DNA from: Euglena gracilis
Taxonomy: Eukaryota > Euglenida > Euglenophyceae > Euglenales
Direction of reading: 5' to 3'
Assembly (NCBI GenBank): GCA_039621445.1
Contig: CP154954.1
Location: forward strand, 47,037,847 to 47,101,846
Length of the DNA: 64,000 bases
Both the position numbers and the translations under genes were made by a program. Shown piece by piece: positions 25,905-37,720 of the stretch (position 1 is the first letter of the stretch; each line of letters starts with the position of its first letter). The notes below the pieces were generated by a model, which saw only the letters and a program-made list of their open reading frames with translations, ran no database searches and was not told the DNA's origin.

Positions 25905-26240
25905 CCCCCCCCCCCCGCTGAAACCCCCCCACTTATAACCCCCCCTCGGGCCGACCAACCAAACCTTGACTTATAACCCCCCAGGGAAGGAAAATGAAAA
26001 CTGCCAGGACGATTTCTTCGGCCGCAAACCACCCAAAAATGATTTTTTGGCAATTTTTTGAGACCGACCATCATCAAAAAAATGCCATTTTTGACCAAAT
26101 TTGCCAAAATTGCCGATTTCAGGGGCTTTGGGGATCGTTTGGGGGGGATTTTCACCAACGATTCCTTGACTTGTCAACCCCCTCCCTACTCATAACCCCC
26201 CCCTTCGGCCGACCAAATGGGGGGGTTTATATCCGCCACT
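25905..26240. mobile_element. MITE-like repeat, copy 1
   Basis: Bounded on both sides by CTTATAACCCCCC/CATAACCCCCC next to TCGGCCGACCAA. The interior (gaccgaccatcatc, ttggcaattttttgag, ttcaccaacgattcc) recurs in reverse complement at 31600-31985. No coding potential. Short size, A/T-plus-G/C-run make-up and two opposite copies suggest a non-autonomous element. Confidence 0.5.
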
Positions 26241-26795
26241 GCCGACTGACAGTGTGCCTAAGGTGACCCTCTGGTGCCAAAGAACACTCGCTCAAATATA
26301 TTTTTCTCAAACAGAATTTTTTTCTTTGCAACCCTCTGAGCGATAATGGTTCAAGTTCCGAAGGGAGATTGGGAGAACACTCTCACTTCCTCCTCTCCCT
26401 CCAGTATGTGGCAAACAATCATGACACATTTTCAATCTTGTGCAAGTTAGCTGTACACAAGCCCGGGATTGAGAACATTCAAAGCTGCACACATCAGGGG
26501 AGGGAACACAACATGGACCCTCCAAAAATGCCACGCAAAAAAGCGCAAAAAAAAACCGCAAAAAAACACACAAAAAAACGAAAAAATGCAAATTGCATGT
26601 AAAAAATCCTTAAGGAACTGCCCCAACCAAATCATGAAGTTTTCATGTATTTTGCCTTTAGACCCATTTCAAACCATTTTTCAATAATCCCACGATATGG
26701 GGAAAAAATTTGGAAGCTTTTGCCACAGAATTTTTGCCAACAATTTTTTTGCGATTGAAAGCCTTTGAAAGACATGTTACCAGAGTTTTCTTAAG

Positions 26796-27069
26796 GATCC
26801 CCGGGGGGAGGGGTCCCACGGGCCAGCTGGAAAAAGGTGCGGGCTGGACCCCCACTGGGGGGTAGGGGGTCCAGGAGGGCGAAAAGGCCCAAATCCAGCT
26901 AACATTCTTCAGCCAATTTTGAGGTGAAAACCGATCCCCGGGGGGAGGGGTCCCACGGGCCAGCTGGAAAAAGGTGTGGGCTGGACCCCCACTGGGGGGT
27001 AGGGGGTCCAGGAGGGCGAAAAGGCCCAAATCCAGCTAACATTCTTCAGCCAATTTTGAGGTGAAAACC
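26796..27069. repeat. Near-perfect tandem duplication, 137-base unit
   Basis: Two adjacent copies (26796-26932, 26933-27069) of a unit starting gatccccggggggagggg and containing ccagctggaaaaaggtg and cccaaatccagctaac. I see one base difference (gcgggc against gtgggc), so the duplication is recent. Confidence 0.9.
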
Positions 27070-27502
27070 GAAAAACCACCCCAAAAATGCCATATTTTCG
27101 GCGCTTTGCGCTGAATGTCGGTCCAGCCCGGCTTTGCCAGGCTGGCCAGAACCTTATTTGTGTGGACCCCCCCACCCGGGGGGGGGGGTCAGCAGCCCGG
27201 CTGGAGGTGCTGGCTGGAAAAAAAAAGTGCTCACTGGCTGGGCCCATTTGGGGGAGAGTCCCCTCAGGTTTATGTTACAGTGGCCATCACAGCCCATCTA
27301 GATGTGACCATGGTGAAATGCAATGAACAATCGTGCCGGGTAAATGAAATTCATGACTAAATACACCCCCCCAAATGGAACCCCTTTTTCAAATGGAACC
27401 CCTTTTGGGGGTCTTGAATTTCCCCCCAAATTTAAAAAGTTCGCTTCTGTATTTGGTGGATTTGATGATGCACTAAATGCCAATGAGCATAACGTTCTAT
27501 AC

Positions 27503-27586
27503 CAGTAGTCGAGAGAATGACGAAAGCTTGGGGTGCAACTTCCGCAGCACGTAATGATTTCCATACTTTCCAAAGAACACAGAGTC
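27503..27586 (-). CDS. Candidate internal exon, unrecognised protein
   Basis: 84 bases flanked by an acceptor (tcttgtgcag) and a donor (gtatag); the phase-0 frame is open and reads VFFGKYGNHYVLRKLHPKL then a Ser/Leu-rich end. Codon use and amino-acid make-up look genuine, but I do not recognise the family. It may belong with the candidate exon at 28055-28127, though the phases do not match directly, so a further exon would be needed between them. Confidence 0.35.
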
Positions 27587-28054
27587 CTGCACAAGAAAGA
27601 TTTGGGGGGAATGTTCACATAAAATAGGAAAACAATGCAAAAGCAGCAAAAAATTAAAGATAATCTATCACATGTCGCGATTGCAGTAATTGTTAATTTG
27701 TTTGCCAAATTATCAAGCTTTTTGGATGGAAGTAATCAAACAAATTTTACATGACTAAAAAACCTGCTCCAAAAAACATCCTTTCAAATGAGGAACCCAG
27801 ACTACCCATCCAAATGACTGTCCACTTCAAAGTTCTGAATTTTTACCAAAAATAAGCAGAATAAAATTTTTACTAAAAATAATTCTTTACCTTAATTTTC
27901 ATCTGCCGCAGTTTTTGTCCACCTGTTTGTGGCCAGACGTTTCCTTTCTTTCCATCATTTTCTGCATGGTGTTTCGTGATATGATCCTGCTTTATCACTG
28001 AAAAACTGGGGCGCCAAAGGGGACCCGGGGCAAATTCCCACCCAAACAACTCAC

Positions 28055-28127
28055 AGAAGTCGTCCGAAGATGAACCACACGACCTCGTTAGCCTCAGAGT
28101 AGGACATCGAGCAGGCAAACAGGGTGC
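28055..28127 (-). CDS. Candidate internal exon, unrecognised protein
   Basis: Acceptor (ctatcaccacag) and a strong donor (gtgagt) frame 73 bases that can read TLFACSMSYSEANEVVWFIF then GRL, leaving phase 2. Unrecognised. The other two frames are either closed or arginine/cysteine-rich, so this frame is preferred. Direction agrees with the exon at 27503-27586. Confidence 0.35.
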
Positions 28128-30508
28128 CTGTGGTGATAGGCCGGGACTAAGAGGCACCCAGTCCAATAGTGCGGCGGGTCCAAATAGTGCCGCACCCCCC
28201 GCCGCCGGAGGCGCCGTCCAATAGAGCTGCGGGTGCAATGCCATTTGGGGGGGTTTACAGCGTCCTGAGGTAAACCATGCACAAATCCACCTGATTCGCG
28301 CAAAAAATGCGATTATTATGCACACGTGTACAACACGTTTGGGCAACACGTTTTTTTTTTGACAAAAAACGTGTTCAGGACACAGTTTTTCGGAAGATAA
28401 ACACGTTCAGTCCACGTGTACACGGTCAAACAACGCGTTCATCTCTTTTTTTTTAAAGGTGTGTTCTACCATCTTTCGACATCTTTCACTCTCCCGCAAG
28501 ATCTGGAAGGCGAGGAATGGCTTGAAGGCCAAGTTATTGAAGGGCACTTTGGGGGGGGGGACTGGGCACCAAAGGCGCCCGGTCCCTCCCCCAAGGGCCC
28601 AATGCTTGGCGTTGAAGCGATCTTCGGCTTAGAGCTTAAAGGTGTGGCATGTACCAAAGTGGAATTCCCTCGTTTTCCATTCTCCCACTTGTCTCTCAGC
28701 CATTTGCGCCTGGCAAACCTCGCTGGGTGCCAGATGCCACTCCCCCACGGTAACGGAGTTGTGGATGCCCTCCAAAAGGTGAAATCTCCTTGGTTTTATT
28801 TCATCTATTCCGCTCCTTCTGTCTCCCTTTCCCTGTGGATGTCCATTACTCTCACTTTTCCCAACATCGACCCCTTTTACATTGAATAGTGAACACGGTT
28901 TTTTTGGCGGATAACATGATCAGCTGTACATTGTGGACTGACCCGGTTTCAATTAAAAGAAACGAACCTTTCAAACTCCGACAACAAGGGGGAGATATGC
29001 AACAAGGTTCCTCAAAATATGCAATAAAAAAAGTAAAAAAAAATGTAAAAAGTGCAAAAAAAATGCAAAAAATGCCAGTTGTGCATAAATTCTCTTGGGA
29101 GCTGTCTGGGGGAGTACACTTTTCCACTGTAAAATGCAACATTAAAAGAGAATGTGATGCAAACTTGTAAAATGATATGGTTGATTCACCTGGTTGCATC
29201 CAATCATATTTCATTATGCAACTACTGCAAAAAAAACGCAAAAAAATGCGACTTTTCACAGAATTCTCATTACGACGCTCTTGATGACCCGCGACAAGGG
29301 GTTCCAGTGGGGGGTCGTTAGATGCTTTCATTCTGATCAAATGATATTGGTTGACAAAAATGAGAAATTGAAAACAGAAAATCTCTAGCGCTTGACGTTA
29401 GGTCCCTGGCACCTTCCTTTGATTGGCCACCATTTTTGACATATTTTGAATCTTTGAATTTACCCAAAAAATGCAGGCAAAAACAATATAAACTGGGACG
29501 TATCAACTTCCAGGTGCGCAGCTGGCCCTGGGGGCCTGTACAGGGTGATAGAGGGTCCCTTGGGCTTCATTCAGGTTCCAATGCTTTGATTGGCCACCAT
29601 TTTGGAGATATTTTGAATTGTCAATTTTTTGGCATAACAACGTCTGTGTAAACCCTCCTATGTGGAATTGTTATTGTCTCTTTTTTTTTTCTGACGACGT
29701 TCGCGGATGTGCGGACCTGTGTGGATGGGTGGGTGTGGGTGTGGCCGTCATTCCAGGAAGGGTTGTACGCATGGCCCCCATCTACCCCAACCCAACCGCC
29801 AGGCTGGTCCCTCTTTAATAATCGTGACAGGTGAGCTTCTCTCAAAAACACTGTTTCAAACGTTTTGAAGAGTTTGGAAATTGTGATGTTCTCATTGAAG
29901 CTACAAGAATAATTGATTTCTTTAAAAAAAAGAAAAAAGAAAAAAGGATCACTCTTCTTCGAAGAGGTAGAAATTGGCAGTGTTGGCTTTTGAAAATTCA
30001 AGCTTAATAATCAGCAGGGTTTTGTTTTTCTTGCACTGAGGATTTGCAGTACACCCCCCAATTAGCTAAAAAAGACAAACTGTGCCCACAGGCAAAGATG
30101 AAAAATCATTTTTGGTCACAAGCTGCAATTGACAGGGAACAAATGATAACAATGATTTGGGGTACCAATTTTATGTCGAAAACAAAATGCAATAATATTT
30201 ATAATCTTTATTTAGAGTATTCATAATTCTAATGTCGACGTGCACAACTTCGGCTTTTCTGGCAGCAGGTAATATTTTGATTTCATTTTGATTTTATTTT
30301 TTCCACTGGCTCGAATTCTTTCCTTCTCAAATGCAACACTTCGGTGAAGAAATCCGGAAGTCAAAAACATCTGGGAGAATCGCCGACCGACAAACAAACA
30401 GAAATAAACAAGATATATGGATATATTTTCATATATAAAATATAATATATAATTATAATATACACAACACATTCTAAACATATAACATATATAATTATAT
30501 ATAATGGG

Positions 30509-30762
30509 TATATGGCAGCTGCCGACTACATGCCCCCCCCTGGGGGGGGCAAGCAATAGGCACAGGGGTGGGTCATGTGTTATTGATGGAATCGGATTAG
30601 GGTTAGGAGATCGGCATAACTTTCGGCCTAACTTGACCTAACACTGATCTACAAGTTAGACCCTATATTCCATCAATAACCCAAAAAACCCGACCCCCCC
30701 TGGGAATGCTCATTGCCCCTCGGGGGGGGGGGGCAGTGAGCATCCAGCTGCCATGTATATGT
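30509..30762. mobile_element. Foldback / MITE-like element
   Basis: Ends tatatggcagctg and cagctgccatgtata are inverted; inside, gttattgatggaat pairs perfectly with attccatcaataac. The arms also carry C/G runs facing each other. The central 80 bases include gattagggttaggag. No ORF. It sits in AT-rich DNA on both sides, which may be its target preference. Confidence 0.6.
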
Positions 30763-31599
30763 ACATACATATATATGTATAGTAGTATATATGTATATGG
30801 ATATTCTATATAATATATATTTACATGAAATTGAATCCTTAAAATTCAGGGTGAATTCCTGAAGCGCCTTTTTAAAGCAGATGGGAAAGGTTGTGAACAA
30901 AAAGATTTTTCATGGAAAAAGTTTTTGAAGGTAATTTACATGTGTTGATAATTGATAATTGTGCTCCAGAATTAGAAAACCATCAAAATCCTAAATTGGA
31001 AAAGATGGATCGCTTTTCCATTCCCCGAGCTGTGAAAAGCCATTCAAGTGGCAACCCTGTCCTCAGTCCCAGGTGGATAGGTTGAACGTTGGCCGGATGT
31101 CGATCCCGACTTATCAATGATGTGTTTTTTGAACCATGGGAGAGGGTGGGTTTTTGTGAGCTTGAACCCCCCCCCCGGATGTGGCACACCCAAATGGTGG
31201 GGTGCACAGATTCTGAAAACCCAGAAATCAAACTGGGTTTTTACGTGTTTGGGGAGCGTTATATTTGGGGGGAGGGTTACGAGTAATTCTCTGGAAATTA
31301 TGGTGATTTTTCAAAATTTTAATTTCCTGTATTTTATTCAGATTGTAAATGGCAGAGTCAAAAGTAGGGGGGGGGGAATCTCACCAATTCAGAGCCTTAT
31401 CAGCTGGACACCCCCACACCGTAAATGCCTAACTTATCTTTTTGTCCATTTTGGTCTTTTTTTGGACTTTGGACTTTTTCAGGGTGCCTGGGGGGGCACA
31501 TATCTGAAATTGTGTGCCTGGTGCAAAGTGCCAGAAGCAGGGGTTTTTTTTAGTCTTGGACCCCCCGGGGGGGCAGGGCAGGCGGGTCTAGCTGAGCCC

Positions 31600-31985
31600 C
31601 CCCCCCCAGGTCCTTCAAGGGGGGTGGGATATAAACCCCCCTCCCACTTATAAACCCCCCGGGGCTTAATGGATCCGGTTTGGTTGGTCGGCCGAAGGGG
31701 GGGGGGGTTATAAGTGGGGGGGTTCATAAGTCCCGGAATTGTTGGTGAAAATCCGACCCTCAAAAATGACCCCGAAACCCCCCCAAATTGGCAATTTTCG
31801 TCAAATTTGGACAAAAATGGCATTTTTGCCGATAGTCGGTCTCAAAAAAACTGCCAACAAATCAACTTTCGGTGGTTTGCGGCCGAAAAAAAATTGTCCC
31901 CGGGGGGGGGGTTAAGTCCCGGTTTGGTTGGTCGGCCCGAGGGGGGGGGGGTTAAGTAGGGGGGGGGGGGGTATAAGTGCGAGCG
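31600..31985. mobile_element. MITE-like repeat, copy 2 (inverted relative to copy 1)
   Basis: Reverse complement of the 25905-26240 repeat: ggtttggttggtcggcc, ggttataagt, ggaattgttggtgaaaat, gccgatagtcggtctcaaaa, tttgcggccgaaa. The right edge repeats ggtttggttggtcggcc-G(n)-ttaagt, giving direct-looking ends. Confidence 0.5.
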
Positions 31986-32831
31986 GGGGTTTACCAGGGT
32001 TCGATATAAGGACAGGTGGGGGGGGGGGTGGTCCGGCCCCCCCCCCCTGCGGACAAGGAGGGGGGGGGGTGGTGGGGGGCACCCCCCCCCACCTAAACAG
32101 GTGCGCGGTCAGGGTGGCCGAATTTTCGGCCCGGCGCGAAGCGCCGGGCCGAAAATTTTTGACCCCCCAAAACGACCAAAAGTGCCATTTTGGGCACTTT
32201 TTGGGCAAAAATGTGCCAAAAATGCAAAAAATTTTCGGCGCGAAGCGCCGGAGGAAAAAATTGACCCTTTTTGGGGGGGGTCAATTTTTGCCCCCGAGGG
32301 TCGGTCCGGACCCCCCTTGCAGGTGGGGGGGGGGTGGTCCGGACCCCCCCCTGCGGGCCAGGAGGGGGGGGGGGTGGGGGGGGACACCCCCCCCCACCTA
32401 AACCATGTACGCCCTCCTTATATCGAACCCTGGGGTTTACTTTTCGGTGCTGAAGGCACCGAAAATTTTTTACAAGGGTGCTACTTTTGGCATTTTCGCG
32501 ATTTTTTGGATATCCCCCATGACCCCTGACCCTCAAGGAAGGTTTCGGTTTTTTAAAAAAATGGTTTCACTGGCTGTCCAGGGGTTCACGAGAAAGTCCA
32601 CTGGCCAATTTTTGCTGGTTGCAGTCCAGCCCCCTCTCTCAAAGGGGGTCTGCTAGGATGCAGTGAAATCTTTTATGGGGGCAGACATGTTTCTGGGCTG
32701 AAAAAAAAATATCTTTTGGGCAAACAGATATCCACAAATTGAGTTTCTTTATGCTCCCTCCACCATTCAAGAGAAGCAAGCCAAAAACAAGCTTGTGCCT
32801 AGATACGTGGGCTGCTGGTGTTGCCCCGCAC

Positions 32832-32941
32832 CACGAGGTGACGGGTTTCATCCAGTGGGTAGTTGTTCATGCTCTGGATGGCGCCTTGGGCCTCCTCTGG
32901 GGTTGTGAAGTGGATGAATGCAATGGCATCAGAGATGCAGG
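32832..32941 (-). CDS. Exon encoding the second half of an RRM (RNA-recognition motif)
   Basis: Minus-strand frame reads ISDAIAFIHFTTPEEAQGAI then QSMNNYPLDETRHLVV. AFIHFTTPEEAQGAI matches RNP1/helix 2 of an RRM and NNYPLDETRHLVV its last strand. A possible acceptor (cactgaag) and a donor (gtgcgg) bound it; the frame is open across it. I could not find the exon for RNP2 and the first half, nor the rest of the protein. So: part of an RNA-binding protein, identity unknown. Confidence 0.55.
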
Positions 32942-33224
32942 CTTCAGTGTCCAGGTCAGGCTTTTGCTTAAGGACCCTGGGGGGGGGGTACTGGCTAGCC
33001 AATCGGCTAGACACTGGAAAAAGTGGACTAGCTAGACCCCCCCTCCCCCCCGGGGGGGGTTTGGGGGTCCCCCAGACTGGAAAAAAAATTTTCCTCCGAC
33101 GCACAGCGCCGAAAGAAAAATGAGGGGGGGTGCTTCAGCACGGAATCTCCCCGGGCAGTCAATTAGGGGGGGGTTGAAAATTCTTCTCAAAGGGGGGGGG
33201 GGCATTTGGTCAATTAGGCGGGGT

Positions 33225-33640
33225 AACAAAATCCCTTTGCTGCCGGACCGTTTTGTGAGCATGCGCAATCAGACACCCATTGTCGGAGGGCGCCTTCGGC
33301 GGAGGGCTGCCGTCCCCCCCCCCGCACCCCCCCCCCGCCCCCCAATGACAAAATCCCTTTGCTGCCGGACCGTTTTGTGAGCATGCGCAACCAGACACCC
33401 ATTGTCGGAGGGCGCCTTCGGGGGGTCGTCTAAGGGGGGGGGCTGCCGCCCCCCGCACCCCCCCCTCCCCCCAATAACAAAATCCCTTTGCTGCCGGACC
33501 GTTTTGCGAGCATGCACCCATTGTCGGAGGGCGCCTTTGGCGCCCTTGGTCGTCTAGCGGGGGGGGGGGCTTCGGCCCCCCTCCCGCACCCCCCCCCCGT
33601 GTCGGATGAGTGTCGGATGGCGCCTTCGGCGCCCTTGGTC
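33225..33640. repeat. Tandem repeat, about 120-128-base unit, three copies
   Basis: Units start at about 33225, 33346 and 33473 with acaaaatccctttgctgccg, continue with gaccgttttg(t/c)gagcatg and end in a gtcggagggcgcctt hairpin plus a C-run. A decayed fourth copy reaches 33640. Confidence 0.85.
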
Positions 33641-33643
33641 GTC

Positions 33644-33852
33644 TAACCCGAAGCCTAATCCCAACCCTAACCCGAAACCCTAAACCTAACCCTAACCTTG
33701 AACGTAACCCGAACCCTAACCCTAAACCAAACCCTAACCTTAAACGTAATCTGAACCCTAACCCCAACCCTAACCCGAAACCCTGACCCTGACCCTATAC
33801 CAAACCCTAATCTGAACCCTAACCCAAACCCTAACCCCAACCCTGACCCAGT
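33644..33852. repeat. Degenerate interstitial telomere-like repeat (CCCTAA/CCCTAAA)
   Basis: About 200 bases of CCCTAA, CCCTAAA and CCCTGA variants with insertions such as cgaa, taaacg and gaac. Strand as written is C-rich, so it would point to a telomere on the left. The degeneracy says it is old or internal rather than a chromosome end. Confidence 0.85.
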
Positions 33853-34598
33853 TTGTGGGTATGTACAAAGACAATGTTCTTCCCAAAAGTGGCCCAAAAT
33901 GGGCATTTTCCCCCCAAGTTTTTGCATATTCACCCCCGATTGGGGGGTTTTGGAGCCATTTAAGTGGGTTTTGACTGGTTTTGGGGTGATTTGGACATAA
34001 ATTTTTTTCACGGGGGATAAATCTCCAGAAGGGTAGTGCGGATAATTGCGTTTCCTACCGACCAGGTCGGCCCGACCAGGTGGTCCGGCCGACCCGCAAT
34101 TTGGTCACCCGCAATTTTCGTAAAAACGACATTTTGGGGATTGTTGCCGGGGGGAAATATGTAACTTTCATAAATTGCATCTTTCCATGATCAAAAACCT
34201 TGAAAATTTGCACTTTTTTGCATAATTTGTATTTTTTTGCATTCCTGCAAAAGGTCTATTCAGGGAAAAAAACAAAAAATTGGGAGGATATATCAATTTT
34301 TCACCAGAAACCGTCCATTTTGGACAAAAATTGCAGATTTTGGGGGGAATAAGAGGTACACAACGAAAATTTGGCATAAAAAATCTGCACAAAAAATTGG
34401 CATTTGACTGCAGTTGGAGGCCACCGGAGTTTGCATAAGCCACCCAGAAAATTTTGCTTTCCCCTAAAATATAAAAGCCCCCCCCCCAAACAAAGCCTCC
34501 CGCTGGGTGCCTTGAGATCCTGCCCAAATATAAAGCCGGGGGTTTCATATTTAAGGATTAGTTTTTTTTGTAGAAAATCGTTTCTCCAGAAAACAAGC

Positions 34599-34889
34599 TC
34601 ATTTATGTCTTTTGGAAGAAGAACACCGTTCTCTCTGCGAGAAATTGTCAAGGCATTCAGAATAGAGGGTGTGATGCGTTTTTTTTGAGGAGGAAGTTCT
34701 CATCTCCCTCTCCATTGGTGTACCTTCCACACCAGCACCATCAAAATACTTCCTTAAAACAGCAGTTTCCGACTGCGTCATCAAACCAGGGCGGCCCACT
34801 TTGCCGATACTGTCACCCTTTGCCAACTGGTTACCCCAAAAATGGATGGTTGACTTTGGTGGGTGCTTCCTGCCATACTTCAGCTGCAC
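34599..34889 (-). pseudogene. Second transposase-like helix-turn-helix fragment
   Basis: Frame reads FWGNQLAKGDSIGKVGRPG then LMTQSETAVLRKYFDGAGVE, a linker followed by GRPGxMTxSE and a predicted helix, as at 16.6 kb. It then continues through a Ser/Lys-rich stretch to a stop at 34599. No catalytic DDE/D segment was seen. Possibly the N-terminal DNA-binding part of a decayed DNA transposon. Confidence 0.35.
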
Positions 34890-37454
34890 TGCAAGAAAAA
34901 GAAATATTCCTGCTGCAAATCGGCGCGCAGCGCCGAAGATTTTTTGGGGGTGTCATTCACTGGAGGAAATTGGACTTTCCTTAAATCTGCCGGGAAAAAT
35001 CCTGGACGGATCCTTAAAAAGGCAGGAAAAATCCTGGACAAAATTTCGTCCAGAATTTTTCCCACAACATTTTTTCCCATACAAATTTCCCCCCCCCCCG
35101 GTAACCCTCTCAAACTCACAACCCCTCATCCAATGACCCCATCACCTGCTGTTGCTTGCAAGGTTCAAAAATTTGAGAAAAATAAATTTTCCAACCCCAC
35201 TCCACAGGCTCCCCTGGGCTTGCCCACAATTCTTGACATGAAAAGAGGCAGAAACGTGCATGGAAGAAGTGGAAATTCAGTGGAAATCTGGTGGAAAAGA
35301 GTGAACAAAAAATGGGTGAAAAAAAACTCAAAAGGTGCAAATGGGAAAGAAATCGATGGAAAATAACGGGAACATGATGAAAGATAAAAATAAAATATAA
35401 ACATTTCAGAGGAATAGCAGAAAATACCACCTCCCTCCAAAACTCACCCCCCCAGATGACCACTGAGGGATCATCTGGGGGTGGATTGTTTGGCATGGAC
35501 GTGTCTTCAAGAAAGGCAACAAATTTCCATTTGAGCAAAAAAAAGGTGGAAACAAAGTGCAGAGGTGAAATGCAAAATAGGTGGAAAATACCATGCCCCC
35601 CCTACTATCCCCCCATGATTGCTCCCATTATGGGAGGTGGCATAGGACTTTTTATGCACAAAATCTTCTTACGCAAGAAGCTTGGGGAAAATTGTCGATT
35701 GTACTAGCGAGGCATGCGAAGCCTAGCTCCTCACCCCACCTAACCCCAGCAACCACTGACTTAATCTCCTTAATGCTAAAAGAATGTGTTGTTTTGTCCC
35801 TAATCCCGGACTGAATTGAGTTGATACAAGAGGGTTGCATTCATGCATTGTGCTTTTGTACCTGCTACCTGCTTGCGGGGTCCTCAAGGCATGATGGGAA
35901 CAGCGAGGGAGGGAGGACAAGCTCCCCCCCTTGCTGCCCAGAACGGCAGGGGGGGGTAAATGTAAACCTGGCAAAAAGGCATGTGATGAACTAGGAATAA
36001 AAACGACAACGTTGGGGAGAATTGTGAAAAAAAAATGGAAATAGGGTTGAAATAATAATGATAAATATGATAAAAACTTTAATATGGTGAAAAAATGCAA
36101 ATAGGTTTCAAAAAAAATGGATCAAAACCGGGGGAATTTGCGGAAAAAAATAATTCAGTGAACTGGGAGAATGGGCGAAGAAAAGTGGAAATAAATGCAG
36201 AATTAATTGTAAAATAGTGAAAAGGTTGAATGGAAATTACATAAAATAATTGAGTTCATTGGAAAAAAATATGCAAAATTATTTTAAAAAAAAGTTCAAA
36301 AAAACGCGAAATACAGGTGCAAAATCTTGTCTCCCAACCCACTACAGCGTGGGGGGGGGACAAGGTTTTGGACGGTGACATAAAAATCTGCAAAAAATGC
36401 AAAACTCAATGCACCCTACAGGCATGAAACCATTGTCCCTGATGTAGTTTAGTGTCAGTCAATTTTCCAAACAGCGCCTATTTGTGTTAGCTCATTAAAG
36501 ACAACCTTGGGCATATTTTGCCCCGAACCCAAATATTTTCCCCACCCGTCCCCGGAATTTTCGCCGCCCCGGCCAAATATTTCTGCCCCCCGTGCAACCA
36601 TTTCCGCCCCTGTTACACTTTTTTTTTTGCCCCAAAGTCTCGTCATTTTCGCCCCTGCCAGGTTAATTTTTGCCACTCTGAAATTTTTTTCTTGTTTTCT
36701 CTTTCTTTTTCGATCCATAATGCTTTTAGTTCCAGAGCTAGAGGCAGGTTGAGAGGGCATTACAATTTGCTGAACGCTGACTAGTTGAACTATATTCCCC
36801 AAACATTGGCGGCTTATTGTAGGAAATTGGTGGTGGACTTTTTGATCGCTAGCGACTGTTGGTGATGGCCTACTGACCATTGGTGGTCGGGCCAACTTGT
36901 CGGCAACCATCAATAATTGGTCCCTCTAAAAAGTTTTTAAGCCCCCCCCCTCCAAAAGAAGTTCATTCATATATGAAAGGAATGATTTGAAACCCACCCA
37001 AATGTCTTCAGAAACCCCCATTCGGGGGTCAGTTAGCAAAAAAAATTTGGGTAATATCCTCTTTTTGGCTGTCCTGTCGAAGACGCCTGTGCAAGGCAAG
37101 GAGGACCCAGATGGTAAACTGGGGGGTAGTGGGTGGTCGGCCGATTACCCAATTGGTCTGCCGACTAGGCCTGGTTGGTGGCTAGTCGGCGAGACGGGAT
37201 GCGGGGGGGGGGGTGTAGTGGGTAGTCGGACGACTACCCACTCTAATCACTCTAATGTGCCAACGGGTCAAGTTCGCCGACTTTTAAGCCCCCCCCTCAA
37301 GAAAATTATTGTCAAAATAATCCCAAAACCAGTGGAAACCCACCCAAATGGCTCTAGTGCCCCCCAATCGGGGTGAAAAATCTCCGTTTTAGCCATTTTT
37401 TATAGCAAAGTTTCATGTGGCAAGTTCAAAATAACCCCCAAACAAAATTGCCAA

Positions 37455-37720
37455 CATAAAGGGATTTTGTTGGGCGGGAGCCCCCCCCCCCCCGCGAGGA
37501 GGCCGTAGGCCGACTAAATTTGCACTCGATCAATTGGAGGTTGGGGGGGTGCGGGGGGGGATGGTAGCCCCCCCCCGCCCATGTCAAATTGGCCAACCAA
37601 AAAAGGACTTTGCCCCCCGAGTATTTTGCCAACATAAAGGAATTTTGTTATTTGAGGGGGGTGTGGGAGGGGGGGCAGTAGCCCCCACCCCCCTTCGCGT
37701 GAGGAGGTCTAAACCTGTAG
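37455..37720. repeat. AACATAAAGGGATTTTGTT repeat, two copies
   Basis: Copies at about 37453-37560 and 37631-37720, each gccaacataaagg(g/a)attttgtt followed by G and C runs. The string is the minus-strand form of the AACAAAATCCC family seen at 1-60, 33225-33640 and 54895-55165. Confidence 0.75.

Larger units (their letters stand above)
25310..27495. other. Upstream of SET gene: repeats, no gene assigned
   Basis: The missing 5' exon(s) of the SET gene should be here or beyond, but I could not identify them. The stretch holds a MITE-like repeat (25905-26240), A-rich aaaaaacgc strings near 26520-26590, and the recent tandem duplication at 26796-27069. Confidence 0.4.
28130..32825. other. Repeat-rich stretch without assigned genes
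   Basis: Includes A-rich gcaaaaaa strings (29030-29070), AT microsatellite-like DNA (30410-30510 and 30750-30830), a foldback element, a MITE-like repeat and long G/C runs with GGCGCGAAGCGCC hairpins (31980-32400). A plus-strand frame at about 29690-29818 reads GVAVIPGRVVRMAPIYPNPT, faintly like the end of a PLP aminotransferase, but it is unsupported by neighbouring exons and I leave it uncalled. Confidence 0.4.

Noticed and set aside
32000-32540. Several overlapping Pro/Gly-rich ORFs on both strands
   Set aside because: All are products of poly-G/poly-C runs and hairpins; open in nearly every frame, which is what such runs give.
36510-36913. 152-codon minus-strand ORF with GAKM/GAEM repeats
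   Set aside because: Low-complexity translation of GCCCC/T-run repeats; no start context, splice sites or family.
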